Shown here in pieces: positions 36,301-43,846 of a DNA stretch of 64,000 nucleotides; positions within the stretch are counted from its first letter, which is position 1; every line of letters starts with the position of its first letter. The DNA is taken from assembly GCA_016743945.1 (NCBI GenBank), contig JADGFI010000020.1, positions 28,132 through 92,131 of the forward strand. The letters are read 5' to 3'. Made by a program: the position numbers and the translations under genes. Below the pieces are notes generated by a model. It had not been told where the DNA came from. It saw only the letters and a list, made by a program, of their open reading frames with translations, and made no database searches. The stretch comes from Desulfobacteraceae bacterium (lineage in GTDB: Bacteria > Desulfobacterota > Desulfobacteria > Desulfobacterales > Desulfobacteraceae).

Positions 36301-36581
36301 ATGGCCGGGATGCAGTTGAAACATTCAAACAGGATCCCATGGGGTTTGATCTCATTCTAACAGATCTGATCATGCCCCGTATGACGGGCCTTGAGTTGTC
36401 AACTCTTATTAAATCTCAAAGAGCCGATATCCCCATTGTCCTTTGCACAGGGTTCAGTGAAGGGTTGACCGAAGAGAGTCTTAACGCCTGTGGTATTTCT
36501 GGTATGATCATGAAACCCATGGTTACAAGTGACCTATCCCGAATTATAAACGATTCATTGAATAAAAAAAAACAGGATTAA
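33396..36581 (+). CDS. Hybrid sensor histidine kinase (Cache-GAF-PAS-PAS-HK-REC)
   Basis: A protein of about 1061 residues. Order: membrane helix (about 27-48), single-Cache periplasmic sensor (60-205; NYFWINDMHPFMVMHPYRPG), second helix (212-232), GAF domain (265-415), PAS (425-560, ending GVTRDITHRKEL), PAS/PAC (565-685), dimerisation domain with the phospho-His in AGGIAHDFNNILSS, HATPase (VFMNLFTNAAYAM, DTGCGIP, GTGMGLSLVYGI) and a C-terminal receiver (LILTDLIMPRMTG). It senses a small periplasmic molecule plus cytoplasmic cues. It lies 3 bases before the NtrC-family regulator gene, its obvious partner. GTG 33396 is preferred to TTG 33393 on spacing to AAAGGGAG. Confidence 0.92.
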   Translation: MVSIDPENDILDRFTPKKNVSGSLRILIPLYATYVIFGLSIFLIFIPQQKEQLLAQKKETIRQLTNSALSLLFELDLKIKKGEATPERARSEAINHIRNFRFGPAGKNYFWINDMHPFMVMHPYRPGLEGHDLTFFKDAAGNYPFVEMVAIVMKNYDGYVNYHWQWKDAPQKIVPKISYVKGFSPWGWIIGTGIYIDDIQQEIKLIRQKFLQIFGGILVFIILLSLYITKQVIQIEQQKNVAEELRNLEALRLKKLFELNQMTKESMKTLTEFALKEAIALTQSEIGYLAFLNEEESQLTLHTWSKQAMKQCEIEDKILIYNVADTGLWAEAVRSRKPLIINDYANFSLSGKKGYPEGHVKILRAMNVPIFDGDKMVALSGVGNKHTDYNASDARQLELMMDGIWKILQRKRAVVDLRKSEERYRLLAENATDGILIFQLSDFTFSYVSPSMEELSGYTPAEFIGRETGDHFTQNSLNRISAVITEELDRDVDNGVDTKRFRVLELEMIQKSGATIWIEVNARFLRNDRGVPDRILGVTRDITHRKELAKELIQSNTDLQLAQKIARVGNWSLDPATDVRVWSEELYQIYERDPELGPYFITELQQIYVGVWREKYTSAVQRAIKEGFPFDIELKLALPSGKVKWINSICEPDPKAGPCGHYLRGTIQDITGRKKMEARIQQTEKMEALGTLAGGIAHDFNNILSSIFGFTELAKLTSNGDEETLNNLNQVLAAGCRARDLVKHILTFSRKSDVQKDLVQIVSLAKECLKFLKASISPNIEIKTHFSQPDSRVLAEPTRLYQVFMNLFTNAAYAMKEKGGVLDITLKSMDILADDASQIKDIIPGRYVQLTVSDTGCGIPKPVIKKIFEPFFTTKAKGEGTGMGLSLVYGIIKEMKGTVSVYSEQGVGSTFEILIPEHTDGIGTDESKAVELPVTGKGRILIVDDEPAIIEWTSQMLMSLGYETVGMNNGRDAVETFKQDPMGFDLILTDLIMPRMTGLELSTLIKSQRADIPIVLCTGFSEGLTEESLNACGISGMIMKPMVTSDLSRIINDSLNKKKQD

Positions 36582-36584
36582 AGA

Positions 36585-37985
36585 ATGGTCAATGTATTGG
36601 TAATAGATGATGATTCAAAAATTTGTTTGTTTTTCAGCAAACTTCTCAAACAAATGGGACATTGTTTTGAAATAGCCCATACCGTTAAAGACGGGCGGTG
36701 TCTCTTCGGTAACCAGAAATTTGATCTGGTCCTTCTTGACCTGGAACTACCCGATGGAAATGGATTGGAGTTGATGCCTGAATTGACAGCCGCTTATCAT
36801 TGTCCCGAGGTTATTATCATTACCGGAACCGGAGATGCCAGAGGTGCCGAATTGGCATTTAAATACGGGGCATGGGATTATGTTCAAAAACCTTTTCTTT
36901 TGGATGAAGTATCCCTCCCCATTACAAGAGCCCTTCAATATCGTAAGGAAAAACTTGCCACCCCCCATTTGGTTCCCCTGGTTCGTTCCGGTATTGTCGG
37001 AGAGTCTGATGCAATTAGAAAATGTTTAGAAGAAGTTGGAAAAGCTGCTGCAACAGATGCAAGTGTATTGATTACAGGTGAAACCGGAACCGGTAAGGAG
37101 TTGTTTGCAAAAGCGATCCATGAAAACAGCCAAAGAGCTTGTGAACCCTTTATTGCAGTTGATTGTGGTGCCCTGCCCGAAACATTGCTGGAAAGTACAT
37201 TGTTCGGACATGAAAAAGGGGCGTTTACAGGGGCCGGGAAAAAACAGGAAGGACTTTTGGTTCAGGCCAATGGCGGCACCTTGATGCTCGATGAGGTCGG
37301 AGATCTGCCGTTGACAGCTCAAAACTCTTTTTTGCGAACCCTTCAGGAAAGATGTGTCCGTCCCATTGGCGGGAGCAGGGAAATTCCCGTTGATATCCGT
37401 TTGGTTGCAGCAACAAACCTGGACCTGGATCAAATGGTAAAGAAAAATTTGTTCAGACAGGACCTGCTGTATCGTATCCGTGCCATAGAACTAAAACTGC
37501 CGCCTCTGCGGGATCGACAAAATGATATTGAAGAAATTGTAATCAAAAAAAACCATGAACTTTCAAACCGATACAAGATGGAAACCAAAGCCATCTCGTC
37601 TGAATTTTTTGGGATATTGTCTCAACACAATTGGCCGGGCAATGTGCGAGAATTGATCAATGTGTTGGAATATGTGCTGGCCTTTGCCGGCAGCGATCCA
37701 ACACTTTATCCCAAACACCTGCCACCGGAATACCGGATATCGGACCTCTCATTTGATCCGGTTTTGAAAGACACGTTTAACACGCTACCCATGGGGGCTG
37801 AAAAGGACAATGAACTGCTCTCTTTTAATGAGTTTCGAACCACGCTTGAAAAAAACTATTTAAAAGAATTGATCAACCGCTCAAACGGTAATCGCAAGCA
37901 TGCCTGCAGGATTTCCGGTATCTCTCAATCCCGGTTATACGGGCTTTTAAATAAGCACGGTCTTCCAGGTTTTGGTTCGTCCTAG
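36585..37985 (+). CDS. NtrC-family sigma-54-dependent response regulator
   Basis: A 466-residue regulator: receiver (residues 1-120, phosphoacceptor in LVLLDLELPDGNG), AAA+ domain (140-370) with Walker A GETGTGKELFAKAIH, the intact sigma-54 loop GAFTGA and Walker B GGTLMLDEVGDL, and a C-terminal Fis-type helix-turn-helix (RKHACRISGISQSRLYGLL). Phosphorylation by the adjacent hybrid kinase should make it oligomerise and remodel RNA polymerase-sigma-54. Twin palindromes (38029-38070) and a sigma-54 promoter (38153-38168) lie just downstream, so its target is very probably the chemosensory operon that follows. Confidence 0.93.
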   Translation: MVNVLVIDDDSKICLFFSKLLKQMGHCFEIAHTVKDGRCLFGNQKFDLVLLDLELPDGNGLELMPELTAAYHCPEVIIITGTGDARGAELAFKYGAWDYVQKPFLLDEVSLPITRALQYRKEKLATPHLVPLVRSGIVGESDAIRKCLEEVGKAAATDASVLITGETGTGKELFAKAIHENSQRACEPFIAVDCGALPETLLESTLFGHEKGAFTGAGKKQEGLLVQANGGTLMLDEVGDLPLTAQNSFLRTLQERCVRPIGGSREIPVDIRLVAATNLDLDQMVKKNLFRQDLLYRIRAIELKLPPLRDRQNDIEEIVIKKNHELSNRYKMETKAISSEFFGILSQHNWPGNVRELINVLEYVLAFAGSDPTLYPKHLPPEYRISDLSFDPVLKDTFNTLPMGAEKDNELLSFNEFRTTLEKNYLKELINRSNGNRKHACRISGISQSRLYGLLNKHGLPGFGSS

Positions 37986-38028
37986 TTTTTTAACCCCTTT
38001 CTTTTAGCAATCATTAAATCCATTCCTC

Positions 38029-38070
38029 ATTCCTGTAAACAGGAATGAGGGCATTCCTATTTATGGGAAT
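38029..38070 (+). promoter_or_regulatory. Two enhancer-like palindromes for the NtrC-family regulator
   Basis: ATTCC-N8-GGAAT occurs twice, at 38029-38046 and 38053-38070, with centres 24 bases apart. The first copy lies in a longer palindrome (CCTCATTCCTGT at 38025-38036 with its inverse ending at 38050). They are about 118 and 142 bases before the predicted start of transcription, the normal distance for sigma-54 enhancer sites. The first could also fold as an RNA hairpin. Confidence 0.6.
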
Positions 38071-38152
38071 ATCCAGTCGTTTTTATTTTCAAATCGCCCT
38101 GTTGTTTTTTTAACCTACTGTTATAAAAGATAAAAACAAGAAATATATTTTG

Positions 38153-38168
38153 TGGCACACTTTCTGCT
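38153..38168 (+). promoter_or_regulatory. Sigma-54 promoter of the chemosensory operon
   Basis: TGGCACACTTTCTGCT carries the invariant -24 GG and -12 GC ten bases apart. The -24 box is perfect (TGGCAC) and the -12 box has C in place of the first T of TTGC. Transcription would begin near 38180 and run into the pseudo-receiver, chemoreceptor and CheA genes. Confidence 0.75.
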
Positions 38169-38223
38169 AATGATAGAGTGTTAGAATGCTAGGATGAAAC
38201 AATAAGCGCAATCTTGATCTGGA

Positions 38224-38643
38224 ATGAAAGGGATGTATTTAAATAAAATGAAAATAATCTTATACACAGATGACAAAGAAGCGATGGCGAAAAATTTTAG
38301 AAAATTGATTCAAAATCAGCTTCCAGATATTCAAATGGATACCTTAAATTCAGTCAGTCGTTTATCTGAAAAACTTTGCCGGCCATTAAACCGGATATCG
38401 GTTATCGTAATTTTTGTAATGTGTGAACGAGATATCGACCGATTGCTCGCCTTAAAACCCTTGTTTGACAATATTCGTCTGATTTTGGTTTTACCCGATA
38501 GAACAACGGATTTGATGGCCCATGGGCTTCAATTAAACCCTTGTTTTATCAGCTATTTAGACAGTGATTTTTCAGACGTTACCTCTGTTTTACAAAAAAT
38601 ATATGCGGGAGAAAGGAGGCATTGGAATGACAGGCAGGCATGA
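38224..38643 (+). CDS. Receiver-like protein lacking the phosphoacceptor Asp
   Basis: A 139-residue protein (or 131 residues from the ATG at 38248, MKIILYTDD). The alternating strands and helices (KIILYTDDKEAMAKNFRKLI, VIVIFVMCERDID, IRLILVLPDRT, FISYLDSDF) follow the response-regulator fold: an acidic pair after strand 1, a hydrophobic strand 3 and strand 4. Where strand 3 should end in the phosphorylated Asp there is MCER, so phosphotransfer in the usual way is impossible. I do not recognise a named family. It is the first gene after the sigma-54 promoter and is followed 87 bases later by the chemoreceptor gene, so it is likely a part of that signalling unit. Confidence 0.6.
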   Translation: MKGMYLNKMKIILYTDDKEAMAKNFRKLIQNQLPDIQMDTLNSVSRLSEKLCRPLNRISVIVIFVMCERDIDRLLALKPLFDNIRLILVLPDRTTDLMAHGLQLNPCFISYLDSDFSDVTSVLQKIYAGERRHWNDRQA

Positions 38644-38730
38644 ATGGCAGGCATGATTGAAGGTTGATATTGACAGTTCAATCTTGAAAAACCCAGGGTC
38701 AAAGAAACAGATAATAATAATAAATTAAGG

Positions 38731-40743
38731 ATGGGAAAAATGAAACAAAGATCACTGAAATTCAAACTCATTGTCGGGGGCGTTCTGGCCGCTATCATAC
38801 CCTTAATGGTCGTCGGGCTGTTTTCAATCAATAAATCATCCACGGCACTTTTGTCCCTTGCAAAGGGTCAGGCCCAGATGGTTGCTAAAAACATGTCCAC
38901 CATGGTGGATCTGGTCATGATGCAGGAAATCAAGTTTGCAAAAGGAATGGCTGTTGATCCGCGCATAAAGGATGCGGCCGTTAGCGTGGCACGGGTCGGG
39001 GTGGACAGCGCCATGATGGAATTAAAGGGGCTGGACCGTTTTTTGGGCGATGCGTTTAACGAAGTTGGAAAAGATTATAATCTTTTCTTTGTCACAGATG
39101 CCCAGGGAAGATTCATATCCGACAACAAGGGGGGCGTCAATCGAACAAAAAAATTATCTATAAAAGACAGGGATTATTTTTCTTTAGTTCAAAAAAGCGG
39201 AACCGTTGTTATTGGCTCACCCGCATTATCCAAGTCGACCGGGCTTCCCATTACCGTGGTGGCCGTACCGCTCAAAACAGCTTCCGGCCAGTTTTTAGGG
39301 ATGTTCGGGATAACGGTTAAACTGGATGTTTTGTCAAAGGAAATTACCCAGGTAAAATTGGGTAACACCGGTTACCCCTTTATGGCAGACAAAAAAGGAA
39401 TGATCATTGCCCATCCAAACCAGGACCATATTCTTAAACTGAACATTGCAAAAGTAAACGGTATGGAGACGATTGTAGGGGATATGCTGGCTCAAAAATC
39501 CGGTGTGGAACACTATACCTTTAAAGGGATTGACAAAATAGCCGGGTTTGCACCGGTTGCCGCAACCGGCTGGAGCATTTGTGTGACCCAGGAAAATGCT
39601 GAATTCATGGCGCCGGTTGTTGAGATTCGAAACATTGTTCTGCTGGCCGGGGGTATTTTTCTGGTCCTCACCCTTGTCGGGGTTCTCTGGTTTGTCCGGG
39701 GCATCATGGCCCAGCTGGGGCAGGATCCATCTGAAATAGCGCGGATTGCTGATAGTATTGCCAACGGGGACCTTACCGTTGAGTTCAATGCAGACGGTAA
39801 GAAAATCACTGGAGTCTATGGTAATATGCAAGAGATGACCCAAAATTTGAACACCATGTTTACGGATATTACCGGGGGGGTTCAGACATTGACATCTTCT
39901 TCCACAGAACTTTCCGCCATTTCACAGCAGATGGCCTCAGGCTCGGAGCAATCCTCTCAAAAAGCAAATAATGTTGCTACGGCGGCCGAAGAAATGGCAA
40001 CCAGCATGAACAGTGTGGCGGCTGCCACTGAACAGACCACGGCCAGCCTTCAAATGATTGTTTCGGCAGCCGAAGAGATGTCGGCCACGATTAATGAAAT
40101 TGCGAAAAATACAGCAAAAGGAAGCCAGACCACCTCCGAGGCTGTTGACAAAGCCGGACATATTTCCAGAAAAGTGGATGATCTGGGCAAGGCTGCCTCG
40201 GAAATTTCCAAGGTCACGGAAACCATATCAGATATTTCTGAACAGACGAACCTGCTGGCGCTCAACGCCACCATAGAGGCGGCAAGAGCGGGTGAGGCGG
40301 GCAAAGGGTTTGCCGTAGTTGCCGCGGAGATCAAGGCCCTTGCCCAGCAGACCGCAGAAGCCACCCAGGAGATCGGTTCACGGATTGGGGATGTACAGGC
40401 AAGTACCCAGGAGTCTGTGTCCGCTATTGGATCCATCGTTGATATTATCAATGAGATCGATATGATTGTATCCTCTGTGGCAACCGCCATTGAAGAACAG
40501 TCGGCCACCACCCAGGAGATTTCCAACAACGTCAGCCAGGCCGCTGCCGGTGTTCAGGAAGTAAACGAAAACGTTAACCAGACATCTGCTGTGGCAGGAG
40601 AGGTTACCGAGGATGTCCACAAGGTAAGTGAGGCAGCCGAAGAGATGAATGCAGGAAGCCTTCAAGTGAATACAAGTGCGGTTGAATTGTCTCAGCTGGC
40701 TGAAAATCTTAATGAAATGGTCAGCAGGTTTAAGCTAAATTAA
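38731..40743 (+). CDS. Methyl-accepting chemotaxis protein with double-Cache sensor
   Basis: A 670-residue chemoreceptor. A membrane helix (12-34) is followed by a periplasmic dCache_1 domain (60-280; FFVTDAQGRFISDNKGG, RDYFSLVQKSG, GYPFMADKKGMIIAHP), a second membrane helix near 300 and a HAMP region (about 325-380). The cytoplasmic signalling hairpin then follows, with the highly conserved tip SEQTNLLALNATIEAARAGE. It senses small molecules in the periplasm and controls a CheA kinase, encoded next. There is no obvious CheR-docking pentapeptide at the C-terminus. It has a good AAGGATGGG region before the ATG. Confidence 0.95.
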   Translation: MGKMKQRSLKFKLIVGGVLAAIIPLMVVGLFSINKSSTALLSLAKGQAQMVAKNMSTMVDLVMMQEIKFAKGMAVDPRIKDAAVSVARVGVDSAMMELKGLDRFLGDAFNEVGKDYNLFFVTDAQGRFISDNKGGVNRTKKLSIKDRDYFSLVQKSGTVVIGSPALSKSTGLPITVVAVPLKTASGQFLGMFGITVKLDVLSKEITQVKLGNTGYPFMADKKGMIIAHPNQDHILKLNIAKVNGMETIVGDMLAQKSGVEHYTFKGIDKIAGFAPVAATGWSICVTQENAEFMAPVVEIRNIVLLAGGIFLVLTLVGVLWFVRGIMAQLGQDPSEIARIADSIANGDLTVEFNADGKKITGVYGNMQEMTQNLNTMFTDITGGVQTLTSSSTELSAISQQMASGSEQSSQKANNVATAAEEMATSMNSVAAATEQTTASLQMIVSAAEEMSATINEIAKNTAKGSQTTSEAVDKAGHISRKVDDLGKAASEISKVTETISDISEQTNLLALNATIEAARAGEAGKGFAVVAAEIKALAQQTAEATQEIGSRIGDVQASTQESVSAIGSIVDIINEIDMIVSSVATAIEEQSATTQEISNNVSQAAAGVQEVNENVNQTSAVAGEVTEDVHKVSEAAEEMNAGSLQVNTSAVELSQLAENLNEMVSRFKLN

Positions 40744-40751
40744 AAGGGTGC

Positions 40752-40777
40752 GGCCTTCCGGGAATAGCCGGAAGGCC
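40752..40777 (+). promoter_or_regulatory. Intercistronic hairpin between chemoreceptor and cheA
   Basis: A perfect 10-bp GC-rich stem (GGCCTTCCGG at 40752-40761 with its complement at 40768-40777) lies in the 58-base gap. There is no T tract, so it is more likely to set relative expression or protect the upstream mRNA end than to stop transcription completely. Confidence 0.5.
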
Positions 40778-40801
40778 TCTTGAAATTTAAGGAAACGCGC
40801 A

Positions 40802-42652
40802 ATGACGGACACAAATAGGCAGCCAATGAATGCGGATACAAGTGATAAAACAAACACCTCCATAAGCGTCAATGTGGGGCTTTTAGATACTTTGATGACT
40901 CTTGCCGGTGAACTTGTTTTAAGCCGAAATCAGTTGCTTCAGAGTGTCAGCACCGATAATGTCCGGGCCATAGAGGTATCCAGCCAGCGCATCGATATGA
41001 TTACCTCTGAACTTCAGGAAACCATCATGAGAACCCGGATGCAGCCCATGGCCAATATTTTAAATACCTTTAACCGCCTTGTCAGGGATTTGTCCCGGCA
41101 ATTGGGCAAATCCATTGATCTTGTCATTGAAGGCAAAGAGGTGGAGCTGGACAAAACCATCCTGGAAGCGATCAGTGATCCCTTAACCCATCTGGTGAAA
41201 AATTCGGTCCTCCACGGGATAGAAACCCCTGTGGAAAGGGAAAAATCTGGCAAAAATCCCACCGGTAAAATTACCCTGGGGGCATTCCATGATGCCGGCC
41301 ATATAAATATTGTGGTTTCAGATGACGGCCGAGGGCTTGATCCTGAAAAACTTTCAGCCCTGGCTGTCGCAAAAGGGCTGGCCACTGAACAACAGATTGC
41401 AGGTTTTTCTGAACGGCAGAAAATGGAACTGATTTTCTTACCCGGTTTTTCAACGGAGGAAATTACCGATGTTTTTGCCGGCAGTGTCGGGATGGATTTG
41501 GTTGCTGCAAATATTGAAAATATTGGCGGTATCCTGGAACTTGGTTCTGACAAAGGTGTCGGCACTGATATCAAAATTAAGCTGCCCTTAACCCTTGCGA
41601 TCATCCCCAGTCAGATCACCTCTGTGGGCTGCGACCGTTATGCGGTTCCCCAGGTGAATCTGGATGAACTTCTCAGAATTTCTGTTGACCAGATCAAAGA
41701 TAAAATTGAGAAGGTGGGTGATGCGGATGTCGTCCGTTTAAGAGGCGAATTGCTCCCCCTGCTGGATCTTTCAAAAATGCTCGGCATTGAAAAAAAATAT
41801 ATTGACCCGAAAAACGGCATAAAATTGTCGGACAGACGAACCCAGATTGCGGACAGGCGGTCAAAACAACACCTTACCAGCACGGAAACCGCCACCCAAA
41901 ATTTAGTCGATTCGGTTTCAAGCTGGCAGACACGAGAAACAAAGGATCGAAGATCCGGTGCCAACAATGCCATCAACATTGCGGTGGTTTCTTCAGGTGT
42001 CTATAAATATGGTCTTATCGTCGGTCAATTGCATGATTCGGAAGAGATTGTGGTAAAGCCGGTGGGCAGGCATCTTAAACGGTGTACTGCTTTTGCCGGT
42101 GCAACGGTCATGGGGGACGGCAAGGTTGCCCTGATTCTGGATATTACCAACCTTGCTCAAATGGCAGTGCTGTCTACCTTATCCGAAGTAAAGAAATTAA
42201 CATCGCCTGGGGAAGGTATGGTGAAAACAGGGAAAGAAAAGGCTGCTCTTTTGACGTTTAGAAATTTGGAAAACGAATTTTTCGCAGTTCCCCTGGATCG
42301 AGTGGAAAGAATTGAAAGAATTCAAACCGCAGCCATTGAATCTATCGGCGAAAGAAAAGTGGTTCAGTACAGGGGGGGGGCACTTCCCCTCTGCGAGTTG
42401 TCGCAAATTATAGATGTCGCTCCGCTTGCCATGGGAGAACAGCAGGAAATTATTGTTTTTAAAGTAGGCAACCGGGAATTAGGGCTTATGGTTACCCCGC
42501 CATTGGACACCTTTGAGGTCTCGTTTGATGTCGATGAAAGTACTTTAACGCAGCCGGGTATCAGCGGATCAATGATCATCGGGGGTCATACAACACTTAT
42601 CATAGATGTATCTGAGTTGGCCAGGGCGATAACGCCTGAATGGTTTGATTAA
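40802..42652 (+). CDS. cheA: CheA-type kinase lacking the P1 (HPt) domain, with two CheW-like domains
   Basis: A 616-residue protein. After about 22 unstructured residues it starts directly with the dimerisation domain P3 (NVGLLDTLMTLAGELVLSRN), then the ATP domain P4 (N box HLVKNSVLHGIETP, G1 DDGRGLD, F/G2 TDVFAGSVGMDLV, GVGTDIKIKLPLTLAII). A CheW-like P5 follows (275-465), split by a charged 50-residue insert, and then a second CheW-like domain (480-610). There is no H-box domain, so it cannot phosphorylate itself in cis. A P1 protein in trans would be needed, as for Rhodobacter CheA4. The second CheW domain may replace a separate CheW. It is the last gene of the sigma-54 operon. Confidence 0.9.
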   Translation: MTDTNRQPMNADTSDKTNTSISVNVGLLDTLMTLAGELVLSRNQLLQSVSTDNVRAIEVSSQRIDMITSELQETIMRTRMQPMANILNTFNRLVRDLSRQLGKSIDLVIEGKEVELDKTILEAISDPLTHLVKNSVLHGIETPVEREKSGKNPTGKITLGAFHDAGHINIVVSDDGRGLDPEKLSALAVAKGLATEQQIAGFSERQKMELIFLPGFSTEEITDVFAGSVGMDLVAANIENIGGILELGSDKGVGTDIKIKLPLTLAIIPSQITSVGCDRYAVPQVNLDELLRISVDQIKDKIEKVGDADVVRLRGELLPLLDLSKMLGIEKKYIDPKNGIKLSDRRTQIADRRSKQHLTSTETATQNLVDSVSSWQTRETKDRRSGANNAINIAVVSSGVYKYGLIVGQLHDSEEIVVKPVGRHLKRCTAFAGATVMGDGKVALILDITNLAQMAVLSTLSEVKKLTSPGEGMVKTGKEKAALLTFRNLENEFFAVPLDRVERIERIQTAAIESIGERKVVQYRGGALPLCELSQIIDVAPLAMGEQQEIIVFKVGNRELGLMVTPPLDTFEVSFDVDESTLTQPGISGSMIIGGHTTLIIDVSELARAITPEWFD

Positions 42653-42663
42653 ATTCAGGCGTT
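42631..42663. terminator. Hairpin spanning two convergent stop codons
   Basis: AACGCCTGAAT (42631-42641) pairs perfectly with ATTCAGGCGTT (42653-42663). The stem contains the last codons of cheA and the stop codon of the minus-strand DUF2889 gene. It probably serves as a compact bidirectional terminator, although T tracts are short. Confidence 0.5.
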
Positions 42664-43228
42664 AATGGACACTTGTTTTCATGGCCTTTTGTATCTCTCG
42701 CATTTTCGGCCCGTCTTTTTTCCACATTCGGCATGAATCAATGAGGAATCCTTTCTCTTCTACAGCGTCCAGGGAGACGGGCAGGGGGGCTTTTTGGGAT
42801 CTTTTTTGGGTCAGCCATCCATGGAAAATTTCCTGGCCCATGGCAACAACAAGGGTGCAAAGATGGGTACAGCCTCTGTTGCCGCCCATTATTTCACGGA
42901 TTTGGGTTGAAAATCCGGATTTTATTTCAACCCCCACGAGCTGTTCCACAAGGTCAAGGGTGGCCGGACATTCTGCCATGGGAACGGTGAGCATTTCGGC
43001 CTCGGCCTGGACGATTGTCAAAGGGTTTGGGGCAATTAACAAGGTGACAGACATGTGATGGACCGTTCCCGGGGCCTTTGCCTTGCCGGTTACATCAAAT
43101 ACGGGAATATACCGCTGATCCTTTAGAATTCCTTGTACCAGTACACAGGAGTTGGCATGGGGATAGGTGGTCAGGCGAATATCCCTTGTGTGAATTTTAG
43201 ACTGTTCTTTTATCATATCCTTGAGCAT
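42662..43228 (-). CDS. DUF2889 family protein
   Basis: A 188-residue cytoplasmic protein that resembles DUF2889. The N-terminal strand region (RDIRLTTYPHANSCVLVQGI) and the later GGNRGCTHLCTLVVAMGQE motif with its conserved Cys and His residues are typical of the family, whose function is unknown. The conserved CTHL could bind a metal. It converges with cheA, the two genes sharing a hairpin at their ends, and has no cotranscribed neighbour. Confidence 0.75.
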   Translation of the reverse strand: MLKDMIKEQSKIHTRDIRLTTYPHANSCVLVQGILKDQRYIPVFDVTGKAKAPGTVHHMSVTLLIAPNPLTIVQAEAEMLTVPMAECPATLDLVEQLVGVEIKSGFSTQIREIMGGNRGCTHLCTLVVAMGQEIFHGWLTQKRSQKAPLPVSLDAVEEKGFLIDSCRMWKKDGPKMREIQKAMKTSVH

Positions 43229-43354
43229 GGATCCGGTCCTTTTTAAAGGTTCTAGTTTGGCAACCTATTCCATTTTGTCGTGTAAATCAAATCTTTTCCC
43301 TTGACCTATCCCTGATAAATCTTTACCTTCCATTTTTATGTAAAGGAAAAGGTC

Positions 43355-43846
43355 ATGTCAGTTCACAAGTTTTATAAACACCCGGTATCGGTTCTGGTCC
43401 TCGGTGGCATTATCATCAGCTTCTCCGGTGTCTTGGTTAAGACCTCCCAGGTTCATCCCCTGGTTTCCGCTTTTTACCGGGTCTTTTTCGGCTGTCTGTT
43501 TTTGACCTGCGCCTGTTGGATAAAAAGAGAGTTTAAAAAAAAGAGTCTGAAAAAGAATTTGCTGGCCATCCTCTGCGGACTGGTGTTCAGTCTGGACCTT
43601 CTTTGCTGGCATATGAGTATCCGCTATGTGGGTCCTGGCCTTGCCACCATCCTGGGGAACTGTCAGGTGTTTGTGCTGGCAATGGTGGGATGGCTGGTCT
43701 TAAAGAACGGCTGGGCAGGAGTGGTCATGGTTCTGGCGGCTATCTATCTGGGGATGACCGGCAGGACAACCGCTAAAATTTTAAACGATAAAATCTTAAA
43801 AAAAGGAGTACAGAATGACATGTCAGCTGGACAAACAATTCATTGA
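43355..43846 (+). pseudogene. EamA-family exporter with large internal deletion
   Basis: The 163-codon frame begins as a normal EamA transporter (first five helices: VLVLGGIIISFSGVLVKTSQ through SIRYVGPGLATILGNCQVFV). At about residue 118 it jumps straight to a sequence that normally ends the second EamA repeat (VVMVLAAIYLGMTGR). About 120-140 residues of the second half are missing compared with the usual 290-300. The frame is kept across the junction, so this is an in-frame deletion and a membrane peptide might still be made, but a working exporter is unlikely. It overlaps the start of fmdE by 32 bases. Confidence 0.65.

Noticed and set aside
39937..40665. Several long minus-strand frames within the chemoreceptor gene
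   Set aside because: They are antisense shadows of the repetitive Ala/Glu/Ser-rich signalling domain.
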